A stretch of DNA of 63,913 bases from JAJTHJ01 sp046316025 (GTDB lineage: Bacteria; Pseudomonadota; Gammaproteobacteria; Burkholderiales; Burkholderiaceae_F), in contig JBKCXU010000052.1 of assembly GCA_046316025.1 (NCBI GenBank), positions 1-63,913 of the forward strand, in the 5' to 3' direction. Below are positions 1-8,900 of the stretch, piece after piece (position 1 is the stretch's first letter; each line of letters begins with the position of its first letter). The position numbers and the translations under genes were made by a program. The notes under the pieces were generated by a model that made no database searches, was not told the origin of the DNA, and worked only from the letters and a program-made list of their open reading frames with translations.

Positions 1-44
1 ACACTGCGCTACCATCAAACCCCTCGCTGGCGCGCACCCCTGCC

Positions 45-136
45 CCGTCCACGATCAGCCTGAAATGCCGTCCACGATCACGCTGAAACACCGTCCACGA
101 TCAGACTGAAACAGCCGTCCACGATCGCTGAAATAC
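45..136. repeat. Four tandem 22-24 bp repeats (IS21-type terminal repeats)
   Basis: Four direct copies start at 45, 68, 91 and 115. Each begins CCGTCCACGATC and ends in a CTGAAA-like run. Multiple short repeats of this sort sit at the ends of IS21-family elements, where the IstA transposase binds. They lie immediately beside an IstA N-terminal fragment, which supports that reading. The element end itself may lie before base 45 or outside the window. Confidence 0.7.
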
Positions 137-139
137 GCA

Positions 140-392
140 CCGTCACCGCCATCAGCGCCGGAGCGCCTTCGAGCATCGGCACCACCTCGCTCGCCCAGAC
201 ACCCTCGAGCGGGTTCGCTCGGGTGCGCCAGTGACGCGCTGGACGCTGCGAGGGCAGCATCGCCCTGCTCTCGAGGCGTCGCGCGCTGCTTACGCTGATG
301 CCCGTCTTCACCGCGGCCGCCTCCTGAGAGCATTCGCCACGCAGTTGTTTGTACTTGGTCATTTGCAGATCCGTAATGCGTTGGCCGGGCAC
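140..392 (-). pseudogene. istA: IS21-family transposase IstA, N-terminal fragment
   Basis: The minus-strand frame from a GTG at 392 reads like the first roughly 84 residues of IstA: a PGQRITDLQ start, then a helix-turn-helix region with YKQLRG, SQEAAA, GISVSSARR and LPSQRP. A purine-rich ribosome site (GAGGAGG, 401-407 on the reverse strand) supports the GTG start. At about base 140, after LMAVT, the reading passes abruptly into the terminal repeats. The remaining IstA residues and all of istB are missing, so this is an internal-deletion derivative of an IS21 element and cannot encode a working transposase. The bases between 393 and about 505 probably hold the other element end, but I could not place it exactly. 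Confidence 0.75.
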
Positions 393-504
393 AGTGGCTA
401 CCTCCTCTACGAGGCAAACCACTGTAAAACCCGATCGCACGACGCATCCCGGTAGCCTGCGTCAACCGCTCACGATAGTTGGTCGTCGACCGCTCAGAAT
501 AATT

Positions 505-935
505 GTCTCTGGCCAGGCGCTGCTGGCCTTCGCGCGCGAGGGCGATACGGTGGTCGTTCACAGCATGGATCGCTTGGCGCGCAACCTCGACGACTTGCGA
601 CGCATCGTTCAAGGGTTGACGCGCCGCGGAGTCCGCATGGAGTTCGTCAAGGAAGGATTGACCTTCACCGGCGAGGACTCGCCGATGGCCAATCTGATGC
701 TCTCGGTGATGGGGCGTTCGCCGAGTTCGAGCGCGCACTGATCCGCGAGCGTCAGCGCGAGGGAATCGCGCTCGCCCGGCTGCGCGGCGCCTATCGCGGT
801 CGGAAGAAGTCGCTCGACATCGGGCAGATCGCGGAAATGATTCGCCGGCTCGATGCCGGCGAGCAGAAGGCCCAGGTCGCGCGCGACCTGGGCATCAGTC
901 GCGAAAACTTGTATCAGTATCTGCGCGCGCGGTAG
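505..935 (+). pseudogene. Serine recombinase (Tn3-type resolvase) remnant, truncated and frameshifted
   Basis: The encoded residues match the C-terminal two thirds of a TnpR-like serine resolvase: a DTVVVHSMDRLARNL segment, the GVRMEFVKEGLTF stretch, an ERALIRERQREG helix and a C-terminal helix-turn-helix (QVARDLGISRENLYQYL). The N-terminal catalytic-serine region is absent because the IS21 remnant abuts it at about 505. Near base 713 a G is missing from a G run: the frame reads MGRSPSSSA, whereas one more G restores GAFAEFERAL. Both lesions make it a pseudogene. It probably came from an older Tn3-family element. Confidence 0.8.
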
Positions 936-976
936 CGGATGCCGCGCCGATCACCCCTAAAAGGCATACGCAAACC

Positions 977-1726
977 TTACCAAAGCACAGTTTTCTCCTG
1001 GAGACGCTCCAATGCCCGCGCACTACCGTGCAATCGCGGAGTCTGGAATGACGGCGGACCGGCCACGGCCATATGCCACGCTTCACCCAGCCTGAGATGT
1101 ATTGCCTGCATGTGCCGCGCTTCACCTGCCCCCGGCATCCGACAGCGCAGTACGGAGCCGCTGCCTGTAAATTCGATTTGGCGTAGTGGCAGCATCAATC
1201 CGACGCCGGTCGCTTTAAGGACGGCTTCCTTCAACGTCCACAGCCGCAAGAAGGCATCTGGACGGCAGGATGATGGAAGCCGCCGGTACTCGGCGTGCTG
1301 CCCGGCGGTAAAGTGACTGTTGGCCAGCGCGTCGATATCCTCGACAAGTGCAGGCGTCCACCGCTCGACATCTACACCGATTTCGATGTCTCCGTCGACC
1401 ACGGCGACAACCAGCAATCCGTGAGAATGCGAGATGTTGAAGCTGGGCAGCCGTCTTCCGGTCAGAGTGCGTGCCGCCGGCTTGCCGCCCGCCTTCCTTA
1501 CGAAAGTGACGTCTCGCGGCGACAGATCGGCATAGTCCGCCAGGAGTCGCTTCAGCGCGGCGCGGCCGTGCAGGACTTCAACCCGGCGCGCCGCTGAACG
1601 CACGCGCGCGAGCCCTTCCCGGTCTTCGTCATTCAGTAGCTCCAGCGCCCTGTCCGCGCCGGTCTGTTCGGCCAGCTCATGCAGGCAGAAGAGGTGGACA
1701 TTGACGTCGATCCTGTCAGCCGGCAT
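977..1726 (-). CDS. Sfp-type 4'-phosphopantetheinyl transferase
   Basis: This 249-residue protein transfers the phosphopantetheine arm of CoA to the serine of carrier proteins, which every ACP and PCP in this locus needs. The family motifs are present: FNISHSHG near residue 107, the metal-binding GVDVE near 119 and WTLKEAVLKATG near 168. The length fits the Sfp/Gsp group rather than the short AcpS group. The start overlaps the end of the thioesterase gene by 11 bases, so the two are probably translationally coupled. It is the last gene of the locus; the next sequence downstream is the resolvase remnant. Function is secure from the motifs; carrier specificity is inferred from context. Confidence 0.93.
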   Translation of the reverse strand: MPADRIDVNVHLFCLHELAEQTGADRALELLNDEDREGLARVRSAARRVEVLHGRAALKRLLADYADLSPRDVTFVRKAGGKPAARTLTGRRLPSFNISHSHGLLVVAVVDGDIEIGVDVERWTPALVEDIDALANSHFTAGQHAEYRRLPSSCRPDAFLRLWTLKEAVLKATGVGLMLPLRQIEFTGSGSVLRCRMPGAGEARHMQAIHLRLGEAWHMAVAGPPSFQTPRLHGSARALERLQEKTVLW

Positions 1727-2486
1727 CGGCCCTGAGCCTTCTGTGCGCTCCCTCTGGATGTGAGCTCAGCGGCGTGTCAGCGACGAGGCGACAGATGGCT
1801 TCGGCATGCTGATTGATGAAAAAGTGATCCCCGCAGAATATATGCATTTTGAAGACGCCATGGGTATAGTCGCGCCACAGTCTTGCCTCGTGCTCCGTGA
1901 CCAGCGGGTCGGATTCTCCCTGAAGCACTATGATGTGGGCGCTGGTCACGTGCACAGGGCGACGCGGCGTGTAGCAGTCGATCAGCCGATAGTCGCTGCG
2001 CAGCACCGGAAGGAACGCCCGGACCAGGTCGCTCGTCTCGAAAAAAGACGCTGGCGTGCCCCCCAGACGATGGATCTCTGCCAGGAACAGTTCATCGGAC
2101 AGCAGATGGATGTGGCGCTGCGGATGAGGGTAGTGCGGTGGACTGCTTCCTGAGAGGAAAAGCGCTTGGGGCGCCGGCAGCCCGGTGTCGGCAAGCTGCT
2201 GCACCAGTTCGTACACCACGCTCGTTCCCATGCTATGTCCATAGAAGGCATAGCGAGCTTGACGCGCCACGGGGGCCACCGTGGCCGCAAGATCCTTGAC
2301 TGCCGCCTCAATGCTGTCGTGGAACGGTTCGGGCGTGCGCCGGCCATGCCCCGCCAGATCCAGAGGCACGACCCGGACGGAAGCCGGGAGCATGCGAGCC
2401 CAGCGCCCATAGACGGCAGCGGCCGTACCTCCCGCATAGGCGACGCAGAATAGATACAGCCTGTCGGGGTCGATGTGTTGCAGCAT
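1716..2486 (-). CDS. Type II thioesterase (alpha/beta hydrolase)
   Basis: A 256-residue external thioesterase of the kind that edits NRPS/PKS lines by removing stalled or wrong acyl groups from carrier proteins. Visible features are the nucleophile elbow GHSMG near residue 85, an acidic residue in GESDPLV near 193 and a catalytic His in GDHFF near 220. Early residues RLYLFCVAYAGGTA resemble the usual FCFPYAGG start of the family. It lies 29 bases after the outer-membrane protein gene and overlaps the phosphopantetheinyl transferase. Because no thioesterase domain is fused to the assembly line, this protein could conceivably also take part in release, but editing is the default reading. Confidence 0.92.
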   Translation of the reverse strand: MLQHIDPDRLYLFCVAYAGGTAAAVYGRWARMLPASVRVVPLDLAGHGRRTPEPFHDSIEAAVKDLAATVAPVARQARYAFYGHSMGTSVVYELVQQLADTGLPAPQALFLSGSSPPHYPHPQRHIHLLSDELFLAEIHRLGGTPASFFETSDLVRAFLPVLRSDYRLIDCYTPRRPVHVTSAHIIVLQGESDPLVTEHEARLWRDYTHGVFKMHIFCGDHFFINQHAEAICRLVADTPLSSHPEGAHRRLRADAG

Positions 2487-2515
2487 GGACAGTTCTCGAA
2501 CAGGAAGGGCTGAAT

Positions 2516-3847
2516 CTAGAAGCTGATGAAGACGGCCAGTTCCGAGTACCAGCGGTACGGTACTGTGCCGAATTCAGTGCGAGAACCGCCGGCCGGCAAG
2601 ATGATGCGCCACACGATTTCGGCTTGGTCCCAATAATTGGATCGAAACGTCAGGGTTCTGAGGGACGAGTTGTCGCCCGGTGCATACAAAACGCTCAATT
2701 CGATTCCCAACGTGTCGGTCAAGCGGCGCACGCCCTCGGTCACCGCGCTCAGGTTGGCCGCCGCCGTGAGGTAGCGCTGCTGGTTACGGCCATATGCGAG
2801 ATGGTTGAGCCAAGCGGCTGACCCACCGTGACACGGCGCGGCGCGATCCGCCCGGCAATCGATGATGTGCTGATATTCCGTTCGGCTGTAGGCGTCGCCG
2901 ATCCGGTAAATCTCCGCGGTCACGCTGAAGCGGTCGCTGAACTCATGGGTGCCCGCAAGCATCCAGGAGGTATACGGACCTTCCGCACCGATATCGCCGG
3001 GCAACAAATAATCGGTGCTGTTCTGGCTGACCGTGACGGCCTGTGGATAGCGCGACTTGCGATGCATTGCCACGCCGCCGGAAAGTATCAAGCCATGCAG
3101 TACGGCGTGCAGACGTTGTCCCGCGTCCAATGCGAACGAGGCGCCTACTGCTTCACCGATGCTCGGCGCGCGGTAGAAGACAGCATCCAGATCCAAGCCC
3201 GAGATCGCACTGCTCGTGACCTTGACGCCGAGGCTATCCACCTTGCTCTTGGTCTCTCGGCGCACCAGCGTCGTGAGTAGAAAGTAGTCGTTGACGTAAT
3301 CCAGCGAGACGGCCGGCACCCCGACTTTAGCAATGTCTAACCCGGTAGGGTCCAGCGGCGGATTGACGAAATCAGTTGGAATATAAGTGAAGCCCCGTCC
3401 CCACAAGACCCGCTGCTTGCCCAGGCGCAGCTTGAGCGATTCGGTCAGATCGACGGCGACGTTGAACTGGTTGACGCGCCTGTCCCACGTATCGGTCTCG
3501 AACAGGCGCTCCACCTGTCCGTCGAACAGCAGCGCGAAGCGGTTGGGCTGCCCGGCGCGCAAGATGACGTTGGTCCGGGCACCCACCCACGACAGCTTGT
3601 CCGGCGAGCCCTGAACATCGTAGATGGAGTTGGCGCTGGATCGTTGTCCTCCCAGGGTCAGACCTATGATCCCGCTGTAGCGCCAGCCGAGCGCCGGCGC
3701 AATATCCGGCTCCGCATCGGCGTCAACCATCACGGGCTCGAGTTCGGGCTGCATTTGCGCGGCAGCGGCCTGTGCGGCCAGCAGCGCGCCAACCGCGCAT
3801 ACGGTCGCCAACCGGCGGCCCATCGATGATCTCGGTGCCATGCTCAT
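2516..3847 (-). CDS. Outer-membrane beta-barrel-like protein, probable exporter partner
   Basis: A 443-residue protein with an N-terminal signal peptide (basic MGRR, then a hydrophobic run ending AAAAQ near residue 31). The rest shows alternating hydrophobic and polar residues typical of amphipathic beta strands, and the chain ends in the aromatic residue of FISF, the classic end of an outer-membrane barrel. No soluble enzyme motif is visible. A role in passing the product across the outer membrane is inferred from its place in the locus and from the LolA-like protein and FtsX-type ABC genes at the other end. I do not recognise a named family with certainty; DUF1302-like or alginate-export-like barrels are possibilities. 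The IS5 insertion now separates it from the PKS genes. Confidence 0.75.
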   Translation of the reverse strand: MSMAPRSSMGRRLATVCAVGALLAAQAAAAQMQPELEPVMVDADAEPDIAPALGWRYSGIIGLTLGGQRSSANSIYDVQGSPDKLSWVGARTNVILRAGQPNRFALLFDGQVERLFETDTWDRRVNQFNVAVDLTESLKLRLGKQRVLWGRGFTYIPTDFVNPPLDPTGLDIAKVGVPAVSLDYVNDYFLLTTLVRRETKSKVDSLGVKVTSSAISGLDLDAVFYRAPSIGEAVGASFALDAGQRLHAVLHGLILSGGVAMHRKSRYPQAVTVSQNSTDYLLPGDIGAEGPYTSWMLAGTHEFSDRFSVTAEIYRIGDAYSRTEYQHIIDCRADRAAPCHGGSAAWLNHLAYGRNQQRYLTAAANLSAVTEGVRRLTDTLGIELSVLYAPGDNSSLRTLTFRSNYWDQAEIVWRIILPAGGSRTEFGTVPYRWYSELAVFISF

Positions 3848-4707
3848 GCCTCGGCCAGTTGCAGTGCCGCGGAGGCCGCAGCTGCTTCCGTCACCGGTGC
3901 TGCAACCGGATCGACCCGGGCCGTCTGGATTTCACTGTGCAAGGCCCCGAAGACTGGTCCACGGTGGCCGTCGATCGGCGCTTGCAACGGCCGGCCGGCA
4001 CAACGTACCGGTCAAGGCCGCCATGCGATACGGCCGCTCCGAGGCCCCGGCCGGTGTAGGCGATGGCGAACCGATTCACCGCGGCGTGCCGCCTGAGCCC
4101 CGGCTCCGGTGGGCTGTGATATCGCGCAGCGCCGGCCGGATCAGCTTCGCGGCCGCGCCGCCGCCAAGGATGGGTCCGCACGTCTTGATGATCTTGCGCA
4201 GTCACGCAGGCACGCCCTTGAAGGCACGGGTCGCATGGATCACGCGTCACCCCTCCAGCAGAAAGGCGAAGGACAAGATCCCTGCTCTCCGGTGCGCCCG
4301 GATTCCAGTGCATCATCGGGCGGCCACGATGGCGAGCCACTGCGCGCCCCGGGCGGCCGCCTCGACGGCCTCGATCTCGCCTGCTGCCGCCTCGGCGCTG
4401 GGCGCCGCGCAGCTCGGCTTGAGCGCCGCGGCAAGCGCCTGGCGGTCCTTTCAGCCGGCGCAGTCGCTCGCCAGCAGGCAGATAGCCCGTGGGATGCGGT
4501 GACTTCTTGCCCCGCGCACGCCCGATCAGCGCCTCCTTTCGCGCCGCCGTCAAGGCGTTGATCCGCCCACCGCTCATCGTGCCGACAGCCCCGCCATTGG
4601 GTCAGGCCGCTGCTCGCTGAGGATCTTCGCCAGCACCGCACGGCACGTCGCGATCTGCGCACTCTTCCAATTCGTCGTACTCGGCATATACGCTCTATAC
4701 TTTCAAG
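3848..4707. other. 860 bp without a convincing gene
   Basis: This stretch lies between the outer-membrane protein gene and the IS5-family element. On the minus strand a 37-codon frame near 4683-4570 and patches such as WLAIVAAR and GPILGGGAAAKL read like worn coding sequence, but stop codons and frame changes break every option. Before the IS5 insertion it sat directly after the stop codon of the last PKS gene. I could not assign it to a family. It may be the wreck of one or more genes of the original locus or of an older mobile element. Confidence 0.4.
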
Positions 4708-4711
4708 CTAC

Positions 4712-5943
4712 GGAAACGCTGAACAATTGCCGCTTTTCGCGCGCCGGGGTACGGCCGACGGTCTTCGTTTCACGATGCGGCGCAAAGGGTTTGGCGGGAG
4801 TCGATTTTCCTCTCGATTTGGGGTCATCGGCCCGATTTCATCGGTGGTTCGGTCGCGGCGCCGATCGGTGGACGCACCTCGGCCGTGTCAGGCGAGCAAG
4901 CGTTTCTTGGCCAGCACCAGATTGGCCAACGCGAACAGCATCGTCGTCTGCACCGCGTTCTTGTCCAAGCCCCTGTAACGCACCTTCTTGTACTTGAACA
5001 GGTTCTTGACCACATTGAACGGATGCTCGACCCGCGCCCGAATCTGCGCCTTGGCCCGCTCCGCCGCCCGCAGCAACTCTTTCAGCGGCCCGTCTTCCAT
5101 CTTCTTGATCGTGCCGCGCTTGACCGCCACTTGCCATTCGATGTCTGTCCGGACGCGGCCCGCCTGCCGTGCCGCCGCGATCTTGGCTCGCTGGTCCACG
5201 CCGGTATAGCCCGCGTCCGCATGCACCCGTTGCTCCTGCCCGTGCAGCAACTCGTGTGCGTGCGCCACGTCGCTCTCGTTGGCCGCCGTCACCTGCACGC
5301 TGTGCACCAGCCCCGAGTCCGCATCGGCGCCGATATGCGCCTTCATCCCGAAGTGCCACTGATTGCCCTTCTTGGTCTGGTGCATCTCGGCATCGCGCGC
5401 GCGGTCCTTGTTCTTCGTCGACGGCGCTGCCGCAATCAAGGTGGCGTCCACCATCGTGCCCGCCCGCAGCAGCAGCCCGCGCTCGCTCAGGTGCGCGTTG
5501 ATCCGCTCGAACAGCCGCGCCGTCAACTCGTGCTCCTCCAGCAGGCGCCGAAACTTCAGCAGCGTGGTGGCGTCCGGCGCCAACTCGCGCCCCAGGTCGA
5601 TGCCCACGAATTCACGCATCGACTGACTGTCGTACAGCGCGTCTTCCAGCGCTTCGTCGGCCAGACCGAACCACTGCTGCAGGAAATACATCCGCAGCAT
5701 CCGCGCCACCCCGATGGGCGGCCGACCCACGCGCCCGCTGCTCGGGTACTTGACCTGCACCACCGCTTCCAGCCGCGCCACGGCACCACCTGCTCCATCT
5801 CCGCCAGAAACTTCTCGCGCCGCGTCACCCGCCTCTTCTGCGCGAACTCAAGGCTGGCAAAACTCTTCTGCATCGGCAACCCCTGCGACCATTCCATGAA
5901 CCCTTCAACATGCAAGAATCACGCCGAATAAGTCAGCGTTTCC
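4712..5943 (-). mobile_element. IS5-family insertion sequence
   Basis: The element is bounded by inverted repeats: GGAAACGCTGA at 4712-4722 and its exact complement TCAGCGTTTCC at 5933-5943. CTAC precedes it (4708-4711) and CTAT follows it (5944-5947), a near-match to the 4-bp YTAR-type target duplication usual for IS5 elements. It holds one transposase gene on the minus strand, now frameshifted. The right-hand CTA is also the stop codon (TAG on the minus strand) of the adjacent PKS gene, so the insertion left that protein intact. Confidence 0.85.
4885..5873 (-). pseudogene. IS5-family DDE transposase, one-base frameshift
   Basis: The protein starts at 5873 (MQKSFASLEFAQ) and carries the typical N-terminal segment ending in MEQVVPW. 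At about 5778-5781 one G is missing: the frame reads VPWRGWKRW, whereas an extra G restores WARLEAVV, which continues in the frame that stays open to 4885. The downstream part holds IS5-type catalytic regions, with ATMVDATLI-like (first Asp), HADAGYTGVDQR (second Asp) and an RARVEHPFNVVKN helix holding the Glu. Length is otherwise normal (about 325 residues). Either the element is inactive or a programmed shift is used; simple decay is likelier. Confidence 0.85.
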
Positions 5944-8900
5944 CTATGTCTCGCACGCAGAATCCCGGGCCGCTCGCTTGAACAGCCGCGCAGCCTCCTC
6001 CTCAAACAGCCGCTGCAGCACGCCGATGTCGCGCTCGAAGTTGCAGAAGACATCGAACTGGATAGTGCGATCCACCCGGGTCACTATCACGTACAGGCTG
6101 GCGTACCCGTCCTTGCTGGACGCTCCCTCCATCTGCCGGGTCGAGAAGTCGATGACCTTCTGGTACTCGGCCTCGGCCTTGCCGACGTAGTTGAGCAGGA
6201 TCATCGGATCACGCCGGCCCAGCTTGCGTGCGTTCATCGGCGCCAACGCGTCCCACCACTTGAAGCGCATCGCCACGTTCATAAGCATGTTCATGAAGTT
6301 GACGTTGTAGCGATTGACGAAGCGGATCTTGCGGCGCAGCCCTTCGATCAGGGCGCCCGGGTCATCACGATCGATCATCACCAGCAGGGGCAGCACGTCG
6401 ATGAACAGGCCTAGGGTGTCAAAATAGGACAGGTCCTGGTACTGTCGGCCCTGGTACACGATCTTCAGCGGCACGGCATCCTGCTCCAGGAACCGCGCCA
6501 GCGTGTACGCCAGCAGCATCAGCGTGATCTCCCAGGTGGCGTCATCGTCGTCGCTGATCTGGTAGAGATCGAGGTCGAGCGCGTAACGCAGCTTGCGGAT
6601 CTGCGGCTGGCGGCGCGCTAGGATGCGCTCTTCCACCGCGTTCTTGGCCTTCTGGTAGCGCGGCAGTTCGAAGATCTCCAGCAGCTTCTGTTTAGTGATG
6701 CCCTGCGGGCCGCGGTTGATCTGCTCCAGATAGTCGCGAAACGACTTGACTGGCGCCATCGGCGCCGTGTTGCCGGCCAGCAGCTGGCGGTAACGGGTGA
6801 GCAGCTGACGCCGCAGCACCTGACCGCTCATGTTGTCGAAGATTGAATGATCGAGGTTGAAGAACAGCGTGTGCCGGCAGCGGTCCAGACGCATCAGCAT
6901 CACGCGGAACATCACGCCTCCGGTTGCATTGAAGTCGATGCGGTTCTCCACCGCCATCAGGCGCTCGACCAGTTCGCCCTGCAGGGGCGGCGCGCAATCG
7001 GAGAGATCGACCAGCGGCAGCGCCAGAGGCTGCGACGGCGCGGCAAACTCATCCCAGACGAGACGGCGCACGAGGTTGCGCCGCAAACGGCTGCGCAAGA
7101 GGCCCTGCAGACTAACCACGTCGGTCAGTGCGCGCTCGAGCAGCAACACTTCGATCGGCTCGTCGAAATCAATCATGTAGAAGGTCACCCGGTTGGACTC
7201 CTTCAGGAACATCTTCTGGAAGGGGCTCAGGGGGTAGCTCGCCTGCACCGGGCCCTGACAGATCAGGGCGTGGAGCCGCCGCATATCCCGCGCCACCTGC
7301 TCCACCAGGCGCGGCGCGCGCGCATCAGCGTCGCTGTCGGCCAGTCCAATGGCACGCCACATCTCGGCCGCTTCGACCTCGTCGGCTTGGGCGGGGCAGC
7401 GCGACAGTGGCACCACGTAATGAGGCTGCAGCTCGGCCGGCAGCCGCAGACGCGCCAGCACCAGCAGCGGCCGCTGGTCGAAGGCTGTATCGCCCAGGAA
7501 CAGCACGCGGATGCTGCGCCCCTCGTGCTGCACCGTGTGCAGTTCGGCCTCGGCGCCCAGTGTCTGGCGCAGCCGTGCCAGCAGGTCCGGCACGTTGCGA
7601 ACGTCGCCGTGTTCTTCCTGCCGGTTGAGGTGCAGATAGCGCGCCAGCAGCCGGAGGGTCGGGTGGTTGAACACCTCATTGGGCATGAGCTTGACACCGT
7701 GTTTTTCCAGCTCGGCCGTCAGCTGCGCCACCTTGAGAGAGTCGCCGCCCAGTTCGAAGAAGTCCTCGTCCAGGCCGATGCGCTCAATGCCGAACAACTC
7801 GGCCCAGAGCGTATGCAGCAGTGACTGGTACTGCTCCGGCGCACTCGCGTCGATGGCCGACGAAAGCTTGATGGCTTGCATCGTATCGTCGGCGCGCAGA
7901 GCAGCATGCGCTGGCGGCAACGCAAACAGGTCGAGCCGGGACGCACCCAGCACAGCCCGCTCCAGGCCGCCGGCCACCACGCCCAGGGCCTGCTCTAGTT
8001 GCGCCGTATCCGGCAGCTGCGCCGAACCGTCGGCTCGCAGCGCCAACGGCAGATAAAGCTGCGACCCGGCCGGGCCGCCCGGCAGGGCACGGATCTGCCG
8101 CTGCGCTTGACCGCAGGCAATGGCCTGCACCAACTGATCCGGTGCGTGGCTCAGCGCCTGACCGCCTGACCACAGGCTGACGAAGCCCGGCCGCTGCGCT
8201 TGCAGCCAAGACAGCGCCGCCGGCCACAAACTGCCGGCGTCGGCATGCGACGCGAGCAGCTGCTCGCCATAGGGTTCGAACAGCGCTGGCGGGCGATCCC
8301 GCGCCACGTCCAGCACGATCACGCCATCCAGCGCTGCGCCGGGCACCTCGATGCGCCAGCCCTCGAGCGCAGCATCGGCGATCGGTTGCGGCGCAGCCGG
8401 CGTCTGCGCGACGAGGATGCCGGTCTCCAGGCAGCGCCGTGCCGACGCATCGGCGGGAAAGGAAATGACGTCGGCAAAGCCTGCGGCACGGGCCACGGCT
8501 TCCCACTGGTCGAGGTCGGTCAGCGGAGAGAGCTTGCGTTCCTGTTCGTCGAAGTGCCACCAGCCGTCGGCCAGACCCCAGATCAGGTCGATGTAGCGGC
8601 GCACTCGAGTGCGCTCGAGCAGGCACATGAGCCCGCCGTCGCGCAGCAGCCTACGAAGATGGCCCACGCTCGCCGTCAGGCTGCGCGTGGCATGCACCAC
8701 GTTGAAGGCGAAAACCATATCGAAGCTGTTGAGTTCCAGTCCCTGCTCCTGCGGCGGGCGGTTGAGGTCGAAAATGCCGAAGGTGAGGAAGTCATAGCCC
8801 TCGCGCAGCGCAAACTCGCGTGCATCGTGCAGGAAGGTGCGGCCGATGTCGGTGAAGTAATACTCGACTTTCACCCCGCGCAGCAGCGGTGCCAGCCGCC

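Noticed and set aside
45..136. Possible CRISPR array
   Set aside because: Repeats are contiguous with no spacers and lie at an IS21 transposase fragment; they are transposon-end repeats.
5944..7270. Thioesterase domain at the end of the line
   Set aside because: No GxSxG motif or TE pattern after the last ACP; the region follows a condensation-domain pattern.
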